Shown here one piece after another: positions 8,393 through 17,771 of a stretch of 64,000 nucleotides of DNA. Each line of letters begins with the position of its first letter. The first letter of the stretch is position 1. The translations under genes were made by a program, and so were the position numbers. The notes below the pieces were generated by a model. That model made no database searches and was not told the origin of the DNA. It saw only the letters and a list, made by a program, of their open reading frames with translations. Source of the DNA: an uncultured Paracoccaceae bacterium (GTDB lineage: Bacteria; Pseudomonadota; Alphaproteobacteria; Rhodobacterales; Rhodobacteraceae); the NCBI GenBank assembly GCA_947492475.1, contig CANLNM010000002.1:310001-374000 (forward strand), read 5' to 3'.

Positions 8393-9703
8393 TCAAACAA
8401 ATCTATTCACGATATTTTCCAACTTTTCCTGTGCGCCAGACACAGGTTGTGGGGTCAGATTGCGCGCCTCTGCGTCTGCGGCGATCCCATCCAATGTGGC
8501 ATCGGGCGCCAACATGGCTTGGGCTGCGGCATTGTTCCAACCCGCATATCGTGCACGTCGCGGAGCTTCTAAAGCGTCGCTTTCGATCATTTTATGGGCT
8601 GAAATCAGGCCGCGGGCGCAGATATCCATGCCGCCAATATGGGCCGCGATCAGATCTTCGGCGTCCAAAGATTGACGGCGCAATTTCGCGTCAAAATTGG
8701 TGCCGCCGGTTTTAAATCCACCGGCCATTAGCACTTCGTAATAGGCCAGGGCCGCTTCGGATGGCGAATTGGGGAATTGGTCGGTGTCCCAGCCGGATTG
8801 GTAATCGTTGCGGTTCATGTCGATCGAGCCAAAGATGCCCAATGTGCGGGCCATCGCCAATTCATGTTCAAATGAATGGCCCGCCAGAATGGCGTGGCCT
8901 TGCTCGATATTCATCTGCACTTCGTCCTCAAGCCCGAACCGTTTGAGGAAACCATACACGGTCGCCACGTCAAAATCATATTGATGTTTTGTGGGTTCCT
9001 GTGGCTTTGGTTCGATTAGGATCGCGCCTTTGAACCCGATTTTGTGTTTGTATTCGACGACCATCGACAGGAACCGGCCCATTTGTTCCAATTCACGCGA
9101 TAAATCCGTGTTCAGCAGGGTTTCATAGCCTTCGCGCCCGCCCCATAAAACGTAATTTTCACCATTTAAACGGTGGGTTACGTCCATGCAGGATTTAACC
9201 GTTGATGCGCAATAGGCAAATACATCCGGGTCGGGATTGGTTGAGGCGCCCGACATGTAGCGACGGTTGGAAAACATATTTGCCGTCCCCCAAAGCAGTT
9301 TTGGACCACCCGCGGCCATTTTTGCTTCAAAGTAGTCGGCCATCTCATTCAGGCGTTTATGGCTTTCGGCCAGGGTGTCGCCTTCGGGGCGCACGTCATG
9401 GTCGTGAAAACAAAAATAGGGCACATTCAAAATGCGGAACATTTCAAAGGCGGCATCCGCTTTGGCCCGCGCCAAATCCATCGTGTCAGCCGGGAACCAA
9501 GGTCGTTCAAAGGTCTGACCGCCAAAGGGATCGTTCCCTTCCCAGACGAAATTATGCCAATAACACACGGCAAATCGCAGATGTTCTGCCATGGTTTTAT
9601 CCCCGAGCATCATATCGGGATTATAGTGACGAAACGCCAGCGGATTGGTGCTGTCGGGGCCTTCATAGGTCGCGGCGGGGATGTTTTGGAAATAGGTGGA
9701 CAC
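8393..9703 (-). CDS. xylA: Xylose isomerase
   Basis: 436 residues, the usual length of class II XylA. The catalytic FCFHDHDV, the metal-binding Lys/Glu block ([16 protein letters not shown]), EQGHA and the C-terminal [19 protein letters not shown] are present. The enzyme interconverts D-xylose and D-xylulose (and glucose/fructose) using divalent metal. The GTG start at 9703 follows the TAA of the lacI gene directly, with GGGAGAA upstream, so the two are co-transcribed. No xylulokinase and no ABC or symporter gene is next to it, so uptake and phosphorylation must be encoded elsewhere. Confidence 0.96.
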   Translation of the reverse strand: MSTYFQNIPAATYEGPDSTNPLAFRHYNPDMMLGDKTMAEHLRFAVCYWHNFVWEGNDPFGGQTFERPWFPADTMDLARAKADAAFEMFRILNVPYFCFHDHDVRPEGDTLAESHKRLNEMADYFEAKMAAGGPKLLWGTANMFSNRRYMSGASTNPDPDVFAYCASTVKSCMDVTHRLNGENYVLWGGREGYETLLNTDLSRELEQMGRFLSMVVEYKHKIGFKGAILIEPKPQEPTKHQYDFDVATVYGFLKRFGLEDEVQMNIEQGHAILAGHSFEHELAMARTLGIFGSIDMNRNDYQSGWDTDQFPNSPSEAALAYYEVLMAGGFKTGGTNFDAKLRRQSLDAEDLIAAHIGGMDICARGLISAHKMIESDALEAPRRARYAGWNNAAAQAMLAPDATLDGIAADAEARNLTPQPVSGAQEKLENIVNRFV

Positions 9704-10720
9704 TTAGACGTTCTCCCGAACAAAAATATTAAGGGGGATGGTCCCCCGAGTTAGATCAACCTGACGTTTGTCACTCAGGTCTCGCATCAGTGAAACGGCG
9801 GCGCGGACTTCGGCGGCGGGGTTTTGATCGATGACCAAATCAATGTCCTCCGATTGCAGCGCGGCGCGTGTGTTATCGGTCAATTCATGCACAATCGTGA
9901 CCGGACGTGGGGCGGATCCAGACAGCGCACGCAACATGCCACGCGACCCGGCGCCAACGGAATAGACCCCGACCAGCGGTGTGGTCTCTCGGGCGTTTTT
10001 CACTAGTTTTTCAACGGTTTGTGCGCTGTCAAACCCCTGTGCTGCGGGCAAAAGCGTCAGATGTGGAAACCGTTCTGCCATTGTCGCACGGAACCCCATC
10101 ACCCGTTCCATGTGGTCACGTGCGCTTAGGCTGCCGGCAACCATTAACACCGTGCCGGATGTGGCGCGCACGAACCGGCCTAAAAACGCAGCGGCAGTAC
10201 GTCCAGCGGCGACATTATCAGGCCCGACATAGGCGTTACGTTCGGATAGGGGCAGGTCAGACACCAAGGTTAACACGCTGACATTTTCCGCGCGCAGGCG
10301 TTTGATTTCGGTCTGCACTTCGGTCGATTGAGCCGCAATCATGGCAACACCGTCGGTGTTTTTCGCAGATAGGGCCCGTAACGCGGCCACTTGGGATGCG
10401 GTGTCAAAGGCGCGTGTTTCGATAATTTCGATTTGGACTTTGTCCTGATGCAGGCGTTTTTGTTCTGCATTCAGTTCCGCACGCAGCAAACCGACAAAAC
10501 CAGATGCCGTGTCTGGCAGGATAAAGGCGAACCGATACTCGCGACGTCTAGATAGGTTTGCGGCAGAAATATCCCGGACATAGCCGGTTTGCTCGATCGC
10601 TGCGTGGACCTTTTTTAGCGATTTTTGGGCAACGCCGCCCCGATTGTTCAGCACCCGGTCTACGGTTGCTAGACTAACATTTGCGATTTTAGCGACATCA
10701 TGAACGGTGGGGCGTGACAT
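9704..10720 (-). CDS. LacI-family transcriptional regulator
   Basis: 338 residues from the ATG at 10720, preceded by GAGGAGA at optimal distance; a start 51 bases upstream is rejected. The N-terminal HTH (TVHDVAKIANVSLATVDRVL) and hinge are canonical, followed by a periplasmic-binding-protein-like effector domain. It is the first gene of the operon with xylA and the second isomerase, so it most likely senses a pentose or derivative and represses its own operon. The operator should lie in the 334-base gap upstream, where a 10-bp perfect palindrome is found at 10879-10888. Confidence 0.9.
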   Translation of the reverse strand: MSRPTVHDVAKIANVSLATVDRVLNNRGGVAQKSLKKVHAAIEQTGYVRDISAANLSRRREYRFAFILPDTASGFVGLLRAELNAEQKRLHQDKVQIEIIETRAFDTASQVAALRALSAKNTDGVAMIAAQSTEVQTEIKRLRAENVSVLTLVSDLPLSERNAYVGPDNVAAGRTAAAFLGRFVRATSGTVLMVAGSLSARDHMERVMGFRATMAERFPHLTLLPAAQGFDSAQTVEKLVKNARETTPLVGVYSVGAGSRGMLRALSGSAPRPVTIVHELTDNTRAALQSEDIDLVIDQNPAAEVRAAVSLMRDLSDKRQVDLTRGTIPLNIFVRENV

Positions 10721-11054
10721 GTTTTCTCCTCGGGGTGTTTGTGGTCTTTCAAAATGAGGTACGTCAATCAAAAAAATGATGAACTGTGGATCGTGGGGGG
10801 GTAATGAGCTGAAAAATATGTACTTAATTTTTGCAGATCGATGCTGATTTTAGCTCGCGCATTGATTTGTTTTGGCCCGCCCTAGGGCCACGATCAGAAT
10901 CGACAGGCCTGGATTGAAACCTAAAATGCTGCGAGAAGCCCGAGTTTGGATGGTTTTGCTTCAAATTAGGGTTTGGGGCAGGTATTTTTTGACGCTATAG
11001 GAGCGCACGAAACAGAATCATCCCACAACAAACCACGCTTCAGGAGCCACCAAT
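10721..11054. other. Divergent intergenic region between lacI and speA (334 bp)
   Basis: No gene is seen. The AT-rich strip next to lacI should hold the promoter of the lacI-xylA operon. A small hairpin pairs TGGCCC (10873-10878) with GGGCCA (10885-10890), and its centre is the perfect palindrome GCCCTAGGGC (10879-10888), a candidate regulator site. A plausible speA promoter lies at 10989-11018. Confidence 0.5.
10989..11018 (+). promoter_or_regulatory. Candidate sigma-70 promoter of the polyamine operon
   Basis: TTGACG (10989-10994) and CAGAAT (11013-11018) are 18 bases apart, placing transcription start about 30 bases before the speA TTG. The fit is moderate and by eye only. Confidence 0.35.
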
Positions 11055-12944
11055 TTGAACCAACACGATCTTGCTGCGCATTCCGTTTATGCCATCGACC
11101 GCTGGGGGCATGAATTTGTAGAAGTGATGCCAAATGGGGATCTGGGTTTGAAAAATCCGCTAAATCCTGACGGACCAAGCGTGAGTTTGCCTTCGATCAT
11201 CCATGGCCTGCAGGATCGCGGAATTGATGCGCCACTATTGCTGAGGGTCAGCTCGTTTCTGGAACAGGGCATTCGCAATATTAACGAAAGTTTCCGCACA
11301 GCGATCGACCGGGTGGGGTATCGCGGCGTTTATCGCGGTGTGTTCCCGATCAAGGTTAACCAACAGGCGCAGGTCATTGATCGCATCGTCGAATTCGGGC
11401 GTCCCTATTCCTACGGGTTAGAGGCCGGATCAAAACCTGAATTGGTGATCGCACTGGCGCATCGTTTGGCCAAAGACGCGTTGATCGTTTGCAACGGTGT
11501 CAAAGATGCCGAATTTATCCGGCTGGCAATTTTGTCGCGTAAATTGGGGTTCAATACGGTTATCGTATTGGAAAGCCCCAAGGAATTGGAAACCGTTTTG
11601 GAGGTTTTCCAAGAATTGGGACAGGAGCCGTTGCTGGGCGTGCGGGTTAAACTGACCAATCAAATTAGCGGAAACTGGGCCGAAAGCTCTGGTGATCGGT
11701 CCACGTTTGGAATGCACACGGATCAATTGGTGGCAGTAGTTGATCGGTTGAAACAAGCCGGATTGCTGCATTGCCTAAAGCTGCAACATTCGCATTTAGG
11801 GTCGCAAATTCCGGACGTGAATGACGTGCGCCGCGCCGTTGGCGAAGCCTGCCGTTACTTTACCGAACTCAGCCGGGAAGGGGTGCCGTTAACACATCTT
11901 GATCTGGGTGGGGGGCTTGGTGTGGATTACACGGGCGAACGAACTGCCAGTGAAAATTCGATCAATTATACCGTCGCTGAATATTGCGCCAACGTGGTCG
12001 AAACCGTCGCCTATGCCATGGACGAGGCAGAGTTGGCGCATCCCACATTGGTCACCGAAAGCGGACGCGCGGTTGTCGCGGCGTCCTCGATGTTGGTGTT
12101 TAACGTGTTGGAAGCGACATTTTATGACGCCCATTCTGCCCCCAAACCAGATGCCCAGGATCACCATCTGATGACGGATCTGGCTGAAATCGCCAGCTAT
12201 CTCTCTGAAAATCGCATTCAGGAATGTCTGAATGATGCGACGTTTTATCGGAACGAATTGCGGGCTTTGTTTCGGCGTGGATACATCGATCTGCGGCAAA
12301 TGGCACGAGGAGAGCGGATTTATCTGCATCTTATGTCCAAAATCAAAGCCGCGGTTCCCTCGGAGGGTGCATCTGCCGAAATTGATGCTCAGCTTGAACA
12401 GCTGGCGGATATTTACCACTGCAACTTTTCGTTGTTTCAGTCCCTGCCGGATGTTTGGGCGATTGATCAATTGCACCCGGTTGTGCCGCTGCAAAACCTA
12501 AACCAAGTGCCCGACCGACGCGCCGTTTTGTCCGACATTACCTGTGATTCAGACGGCAAGATTGATCAATTCATTCTGGCGGATGGTGTTTCACCTTCTT
12601 TGCCTGTTCATACTTTGGACGACGAAACACCCTATTATATAGGGGCGTTCTTTGTTGGCGCCTATCAGGAAACGTTGGGCGATTTGCACAATCTGTTTGG
12701 CGATACAAACGTTGCCACGATCGAACTGCGCCCAGATGGCGGGTTTGATCTATTGCATGAACAGGACGGGGATACGATCGCCGAGGTAATGTCCTATGTG
12801 GAATACGACCCGCGCGATTGCGTGGATGCATTCCGTAAATTGGTAGAGCAGGCGATTTCTGAAAATCGTCTGAATGCCAAAGAACGCAAAACCTTAATGG
12901 CCGCCTATCGCGACAGCATCAACGGCTATACATATTATGAATAA
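11055..12944 (+). CDS. speA: Biosynthetic arginine decarboxylase
   Basis: 629 residues, full length for the SpeA family of fold-III PLP decarboxylases. The PLP lysine is K100 in VFPIKVNQQ; DLGGGLGVDY near residue 285 binds the cofactor phosphate, and the C-terminal domain carries the substrate-binding IACDSDG-like segment (SDITCDSDGKID). It converts arginine to agmatine and CO2. The start is a TTG at 11055 with AGGAG eight bases upstream. It is the first gene of a four-gene run with carboxynorspermidine dehydrogenase, nspC and speB, which together can make spermidine from arginine and aspartate semialdehyde. Confidence 0.96.
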   Translation: MNQHDLAAHSVYAIDRWGHEFVEVMPNGDLGLKNPLNPDGPSVSLPSIIHGLQDRGIDAPLLLRVSSFLEQGIRNINESFRTAIDRVGYRGVYRGVFPIKVNQQAQVIDRIVEFGRPYSYGLEAGSKPELVIALAHRLAKDALIVCNGVKDAEFIRLAILSRKLGFNTVIVLESPKELETVLEVFQELGQEPLLGVRVKLTNQISGNWAESSGDRSTFGMHTDQLVAVVDRLKQAGLLHCLKLQHSHLGSQIPDVNDVRRAVGEACRYFTELSREGVPLTHLDLGGGLGVDYTGERTASENSINYTVAEYCANVVETVAYAMDEAELAHPTLVTESGRAVVAASSMLVFNVLEATFYDAHSAPKPDAQDHHLMTDLAEIASYLSENRIQECLNDATFYRNELRALFRRGYIDLRQMARGERIYLHLMSKIKAAVPSEGASAEIDAQLEQLADIYHCNFSLFQSLPDVWAIDQLHPVVPLQNLNQVPDRRAVLSDITCDSDGKIDQFILADGVSPSLPVHTLDDETPYYIGAFFVGAYQETLGDLHNLFGDTNVATIELRPDGGFDLLHEQDGDTIAEVMSYVEYDPRDCVDAFRKLVEQAISENRLNAKERKTLMAAYRDSINGYTYYE

Positions 12945-12967
12945 TCAATCCATCTGGAGGCAAACCC

Positions 12968-14179
12968 ATGGGTAAAACGCTGGTGATTGGCGCGGGCGGT
13001 GTATCGTCCGCAGCTGTGCATAAAATGGCGATGAATGCGGATATTTTTTCCGATATCACCTTGGCATCACGTCGAAAATTCAAATGTGATGACATCGCCG
13101 CTGAGGTGAAAAATCGCACTGGCGTGACCATTAAAACCGCAGAAGTTGATGCAATGGATGTGGCCGCAACGGTCGCCTTGATCCGGGAAACCGGGGCAGA
13201 TCTATTGGTTAACCTCGCGCTGCCATATCAGGATTTGAAACTGATGGATGCCTGTTTAGAAGCAGGGATTCACTATCTGGACACGGCCAATTACGAACCC
13301 GAAGACGTGGCGAAATTCGAATATCATTGGCAATGGGCCTATCAGGACAAATTCAAAGAAGCGGGGCTGACGGCGATCCTTGGCTCAGGTTTTGATCCGG
13401 GGGTGACATCGGTTTTTGCGACTTGGTTGAAAAAGCACAAGCTCGACACAATTCGCCAAATTGACATTCTGGATGCCAATGGTGGCGACAATGGTCAGGC
13501 ATTTGCGACAAATTTTAACCCCGAAATTAACCTGCGCGAAGTTCTGGCCGAAGTCCGTCATTGGGAAAATGGCGACTGGGTGCATAGCCCTGCATTGACC
13601 AACAAACAGGTCTATGATTTCCCCGGTGTGGGCGTGAAAAACATGTACCAGATGTATCACGAAGAGTTAGAGAGCCTGTCGACCCATTTCCCTGAAATCG
13701 AACGTGCTCGGTTCTGGATGACCTTTGGGGACGCCTACATTATGCACGCTACGGTTTTGCAAAATGTGGGCATGACCCGGATTGATCCGGTGATGCATGA
13801 CGGTCAGGAAATCATTCCGATTCAGTTTCTTAAAACGTTGTTGCCTGATCCCAGCGATCTGGGCGCATTGACCAAAGGCAAAGCCTGTATTGGCGACATC
13901 GCGACCGGTCAGGCCAAAGACGGATCGGGCGAAAAAACGTTTTATATCTATAACATATGTGATCACGAAGAGTGCTATGCCGAGGTCGGATCACAGGCCG
14001 TTTCATACACAACCGGCGTGCCGGCGATGATCGGCGCGGCCCAAATCCTGAAAGGAAATTGGCGCCAACCCGGTGTTTGGAACATGGAGCAACTCGATCC
14101 TGATGACTTCATGGATATGTTGAATGTTCATGGCCTGCCTTGGCATGTGCAGGAACTTGACGGTCCGGTAGATTTTTAA
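12968..14179 (+). CDS. Carboxynorspermidine/carboxyspermidine dehydrogenase (saccharopine dehydrogenase family)
   Basis: 403 residues. An N-terminal Rossmann dinucleotide site (VIGAGGVSSAAVHKMA) is followed by the saccharopine-dehydrogenase-like catalytic domain (YLDTANYEPED, GFDPGVTSVFA). In the alternative polyamine pathway this enzyme condenses putrescine (or diaminopropane) with aspartate semialdehyde and reduces the Schiff base with NADPH to carboxyspermidine (or carboxynorspermidine). The function is assigned over lysine metabolism because nspC follows after 2 bases and speA and speB flank the pair. CTGGAGG precedes the ATG. Confidence 0.92.
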   Translation: MGKTLVIGAGGVSSAAVHKMAMNADIFSDITLASRRKFKCDDIAAEVKNRTGVTIKTAEVDAMDVAATVALIRETGADLLVNLALPYQDLKLMDACLEAGIHYLDTANYEPEDVAKFEYHWQWAYQDKFKEAGLTAILGSGFDPGVTSVFATWLKKHKLDTIRQIDILDANGGDNGQAFATNFNPEINLREVLAEVRHWENGDWVHSPALTNKQVYDFPGVGVKNMYQMYHEELESLSTHFPEIERARFWMTFGDAYIMHATVLQNVGMTRIDPVMHDGQEIIPIQFLKTLLPDPSDLGALTKGKACIGDIATGQAKDGSGEKTFYIYNICDHEECYAEVGSQAVSYTTGVPAMIGAAQILKGNWRQPGVWNMEQLDPDDFMDMLNVHGLPWHVQELDGPVDF

Positions 14180-14181
14180 AA

Positions 14182-15357
14182 ATGTCGGATGTGATGCAAA
14201 CGCAGGCCGGAGATGCTGGGGCGTTTCGGGATTTTGATCTGTCCCGTGTTCCCAGTCCTGCCTTTGTCGTGGATGAGGTTGCAATCGAACGCAACCTCAT
14301 GATTTTGAACGATGTTTCGGAACGTTCCGGCGCGCATGTTCTATCTGCGTTAAAGGCGTTTTCGATGTTTGCATTGGCGCCATTAATCCGCAAATACCTA
14401 TCGGGCACCTGCGCGTCGGGCCTCTTTGAGGCGCGGCTTGCCCGGCAGGAATATGGGGGCGAGGTGGTCACATATTGCGCCGGATATAAGGCGCATGAGA
14501 TCGAAGAGATAATCGGATTGTCAGACCATCTGATTTTTAACTCCGCCGCGCAAAAGGATCGCTTTCTACCTCAGGTGAACTGCGCTGAGCGCCCTGTTCA
14601 GGTGGGGTTGCGCATCAATCCCGAACATTCGGAGGGTGAGATCCCAAAATACGATCCCTGCGCACCCGGATCGCGGTTGGGCATGCCGATTTCGCAGCTA
14701 AATTCTGACATTTTGACTGGGGTGGACGGTCTGCATTTTCACACATTGTGTGAGCAGGGCTTTGAGCCGTTTCAACGGACTTGGGCGGCGATAGAACCCA
14801 AAATCACCCCCTATTTGGATCAGTTGCAATGGTTAAATTTTGGCGGTGGGCATCACATCACGCGCTCTGATTATGACCGGGACGGGTTGATCAACCTGAT
14901 CCGCGAAATCAAATCAAAAACCGGGCTGGAAATCTATCTGGAACCGGGCGAAGCGGTGGCGTTGGATGCAGGCATTTTGGTGGGTGAAGTGTTGGATTTG
15001 CCAACGAACAAAATTGATCTCGCGATTTGCGATATTTCCGCAACCTGCCACATGCCCGACGTGATCGAAGCACCTTATCGCCCCGCGATGTTAAACGAAG
15101 CCGAACAGGGGGCGACCTATCGTTTTGGTGGCCCGTCCTGTTTGGCCGGTGACGTGATCGGCGATTACACGTTTTCCGCGCCGATAAAGATTGGCGATCG
15201 GTTCGCATTTTTGGATCAGGCCCATTATTCGATGGTAAAAACCAATACTTTCAATGGCGTACCGCTGCCTGCGATCATGCTTTGGAACTCTAAAACAGAT
15301 CAATTGACCACTATCCGAGAGTTTACATATGACGACTTCCGCAACAGACTTTCGTGA
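14182..15357 (+). CDS. nspC: Carboxynorspermidine/carboxyspermidine decarboxylase
   Basis: 391 residues of the alanine-racemase-like PLP decarboxylase fold. The PLP lysine is K58 in LSALKAF; HFHTLCEQ, GGGHH and EPGEAV mark the barrel. The C-terminal CDISATCHMPDV holds the active-site cysteine from the partner subunit. It removes CO2 from carboxyspermidine to give spermidine. It starts 2 bases after the dehydrogenase stop, and its 3' end overlaps the speB start by 29 bases. Confidence 0.93.
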   Translation: MSDVMQTQAGDAGAFRDFDLSRVPSPAFVVDEVAIERNLMILNDVSERSGAHVLSALKAFSMFALAPLIRKYLSGTCASGLFEARLARQEYGGEVVTYCAGYKAHEIEEIIGLSDHLIFNSAAQKDRFLPQVNCAERPVQVGLRINPEHSEGEIPKYDPCAPGSRLGMPISQLNSDILTGVDGLHFHTLCEQGFEPFQRTWAAIEPKITPYLDQLQWLNFGGGHHITRSDYDRDGLINLIREIKSKTGLEIYLEPGEAVALDAGILVGEVLDLPTNKIDLAICDISATCHMPDVIEAPYRPAMLNEAEQGATYRFGGPSCLAGDVIGDYTFSAPIKIGDRFAFLDQAHYSMVKTNTFNGVPLPAIMLWNSKTDQLTTIREFTYDDFRNRLS

Positions 15358-16204
15358 AATGACACCGTTTCTGGACAGCGAATTAACGCCATCGGAACGC
15401 GGTCAAAACGCTATGTTTCGTGTCATTCCGATGCCTCTGGAACGCACCGTGTCATTTGGGGCAGGGACGGCCATGGGGCCGGGTGCGATCCTATCGGCCA
15501 GCGATGAACTTGAACGGTTGTGCAACGGGTCAGAGCCATGTGCAAACGGGATCACCACGGAACCTTGTGTTGATTGCGACGGACCGCTGCCCGAGGTCAT
15601 GGAACGATTGGCAAAGCGGACACAAACAGCCGTTGAAAATGGTAAAATCCCGGTCACGCTTGGGGGCGAACATTCGTTAACATATGGCGCGGTGATGGGG
15701 GTCATGCGGGGATTGGGCAAACCGGTCGGGATCGTTCAGATCGACGCCCATGCGGATCTGCGCATTGCCTATCAGGGCGAAAAACATTCACATGCTTCGG
15801 TGATGCATTTGTTGTCCGAACAGGGGGTGCGTCTGGCGCAATTTGGTGTGCGCGCCCTATGCCAACAAGAGGCAGAGAGCCGCGAAAAATATGATGTCTT
15901 TTTTCGCGACGCTGAGGAATTGGTGGTCAACAACATTTTCGAAGTTGATCTACCCGATGACTTTCCCGAATTGGTCTATGTGTCGTTTGATGTGGATGGG
16001 CTTGATCCGTCACAGATGCCCGCCACAGGGACGCCGGTGCCCGGTGGGCTTAGCTATTACCAAGCGCTGCGTTTGGTCGAACATTGCCTGAAAGGGCGCA
16101 CATGTGTTGGCCTGGATGTGGTGGAGCTGGCCCCAGACGGCAATGCCGCGTGGGATTTCACCGCCGCTCAGATCACCTATCGCTTGATGGCCGCCGCAAT
16201 TTGA
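15329..16204 (+). CDS. speB: Agmatinase (ureohydrolase)
   Basis: 291 residues. The binuclear manganese site of ureohydrolases is complete: GGEHSLTYG, QIDAHADLR and SFDVDGLDPSQMP. It hydrolyses agmatine to putrescine and urea, linking SpeA to the dehydrogenase and NspC encoded just upstream. The ATG at 15329 gives a 29-base overlap with nspC; an in-frame ATG at 15359, just after the nspC stop, is an alternative but has no better ribosome site. No N-carbamoylputrescine route gene is nearby, so the pathway here is the agmatinase version. Confidence 0.94.
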   Translation: MTTSATDFREMTPFLDSELTPSERGQNAMFRVIPMPLERTVSFGAGTAMGPGAILSASDELERLCNGSEPCANGITTEPCVDCDGPLPEVMERLAKRTQTAVENGKIPVTLGGEHSLTYGAVMGVMRGLGKPVGIVQIDAHADLRIAYQGEKHSHASVMHLLSEQGVRLAQFGVRALCQQEAESREKYDVFFRDAEELVVNNIFEVDLPDDFPELVYVSFDVDGLDPSQMPATGTPVPGGLSYYQALRLVEHCLKGRTCVGLDVVELAPDGNAAWDFTAAQITYRLMAAAI

Positions 16205-16263
16205 GGTGGTTTGAATGATCCCCCCTGTATAAAGAGAGCTTTACTCAGGTAAAAGCCCAACAG

Positions 16264-17265
16264 ATGGGCCTTGGAAAAGTCGACATGACCACAAATGTAA
16301 CCCAATCCGCACGTCTATCTGTCGCCCCGATGATGGATTGGACGGATCGCCATTGCCGGTATCTGCATCGTTTGATGTCCTCGCAAACGCTGCTTTATAC
16401 AGAAATGGTAACGGCGCCGGCTTTGGTGCGGGGCAATGCGCTGCATTTGTTGGACTACAACCCCGAGGAACATCCGGTTGCGTTGCAATTGGGCGGTTCT
16501 GATCCCCATGAATTGGCGCAGGCAGCGTCGCTTGGGGCAGAGTTTGGATATGATGAGATCAATCTCAATTGTGGGTGTCCGTCGGATCGGGTCCAATCGG
16601 GGTCATTTGGCGCGGTATTGATGGAAAACGCGGATTTGGTGGCGCGTTGTTGTCAGGCCATGATTGACGCGCAGCCCGTTGAAATAACTGTAAAATGCAG
16701 GATTGGTGTGGATGATCAGGACCCGACACAGGTCCTGCCTGATTTTATTGAAACGGTTGCAAAATCGGGCGTAAAACGGTTTTCAATTCACGCCAGAAAG
16801 GCATGGCTGCAAGGGCTGAGCCCCAAAGAAAACCGCGATATTCCGCCTTTGGATTACGACATTGCGTTGCAGATGAAACGCGATTTTCCGCACCTGCATA
16901 TTTCGCTCAATGGGGGGGTGACTACATTGGACGAAGCCGAGGCTCATCTGGCCGCGGGATTTGACGGCGTGATGATTGGACGTGCTGCCTATCATGCACC
17001 GTCCAGCGTGTTGCTGGATGCGGATCAGCGGATTTTTGGCATCGCCAAATCCAAGGAAGCCGCTGAAATCGTTCGTGAAATGCTGCCTTATATTGACTGG
17101 CATGTGTCGCAAGGGGGCAAATTGGCTCAGGTGACGCGCCACATGCTGGGGCTGTTTCAGGGCCGCCCCGGGGCACGTCATTGGCGTCGTATTCTTTCTC
17201 AAGAAGGGCACAAACCTGGCGCGGGCACCGACATTGTGTTGCGCGCATTAGAGGCGGTGACATGA
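16264..17265 (+). CDS. dusA: tRNA-dihydrouridine synthase A
   Basis: 333 residues. A TIM-barrel FMN enzyme with VAPMMDWTDRHCRY, the catalytic-cysteine block INLNCGCPSDRV, KCRIG, and the DusA-specific HARKAWLQGLSPKENRDIPP. It reduces uridine 20/20a in the tRNA D-loop with NADPH. The ATG at 16264 and another at 16285 are both possible, neither with a strong Shine-Dalgarno. The stop overlaps the GNAT gene (ATGA). Confidence 0.94.
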   Translation: MGLGKVDMTTNVTQSARLSVAPMMDWTDRHCRYLHRLMSSQTLLYTEMVTAPALVRGNALHLLDYNPEEHPVALQLGGSDPHELAQAASLGAEFGYDEINLNCGCPSDRVQSGSFGAVLMENADLVARCCQAMIDAQPVEITVKCRIGVDDQDPTQVLPDFIETVAKSGVKRFSIHARKAWLQGLSPKENRDIPPLDYDIALQMKRDFPHLHISLNGGVTTLDEAEAHLAAGFDGVMIGRAAYHAPSSVLLDADQRIFGIAKSKEAAEIVREMLPYIDWHVSQGGKLAQVTRHMLGLFQGRPGARHWRRILSQEGHKPGAGTDIVLRALEAVT

Positions 17266-17708
17266 ATGTGCGTCCCGCGCGTGTCACGGATGCCAAAACA
17301 ATTGCGCATCTGACCCAAGGCCTGTGCGAACATCATGGCGACACGTCCTCTTTGACGGCTGAAACAATCGCCTCTTTGATTGACCAAGCCGGGTTTTTGA
17401 CCTTTGCGACCTGTGGTGATCCTGTTGTGGGTTATGTGGCCTATTACCGCGTGACACAGCTACATGCGCAGGAATTTGGGCTATATGTGCATCATTTATA
17501 CGTCGAACCGGATGCGCGCGGGCAGGGGATTGGTCAGAAACTCATGACCTATGTCGAACAACAGGCCCTCGCAGGGGGGATGACCTATGTCCAAGTCAGC
17601 GCCGATCCTGACAATCAAATGGCCAGCGCCTATTTGTCGATGGATTACGAAGAAAGCCCGCCCAACACGGCGCGCCGGTTTCTGAAAAACCTGAAAAGTC
17701 ACCCCTAA
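17262..17708 (+). CDS. GNAT-family N-acetyltransferase
   Basis: 148 residues from the ATG that overlaps the dusA stop; a longer frame beginning inside dusA is not needed. The GNAT core is present, with VEPDARGQGIGQKLM as the acetyl-CoA pyrophosphate loop (R/Q-x-x-G-x-G/A). Members acetylate amines, and polyamine acetyltransferases belong to this superfamily, so the nearby polyamine operon is suggestive. The substrate is unknown, and coupling is to dusA rather than to speB. Confidence 0.85.
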   Translation: MNVRPARVTDAKTIAHLTQGLCEHHGDTSSLTAETIASLIDQAGFLTFATCGDPVVGYVAYYRVTQLHAQEFGLYVHHLYVEPDARGQGIGQKLMTYVEQQALAGGMTYVQVSADPDNQMASAYLSMDYEESPPNTARRFLKNLKSHP

Positions 17709-17771
17709 GGCTGGTCTTTTCTATTTGCCCAACTAAGGTGCCGACACGGGTTAACCCCAAAGGAGAAAACC

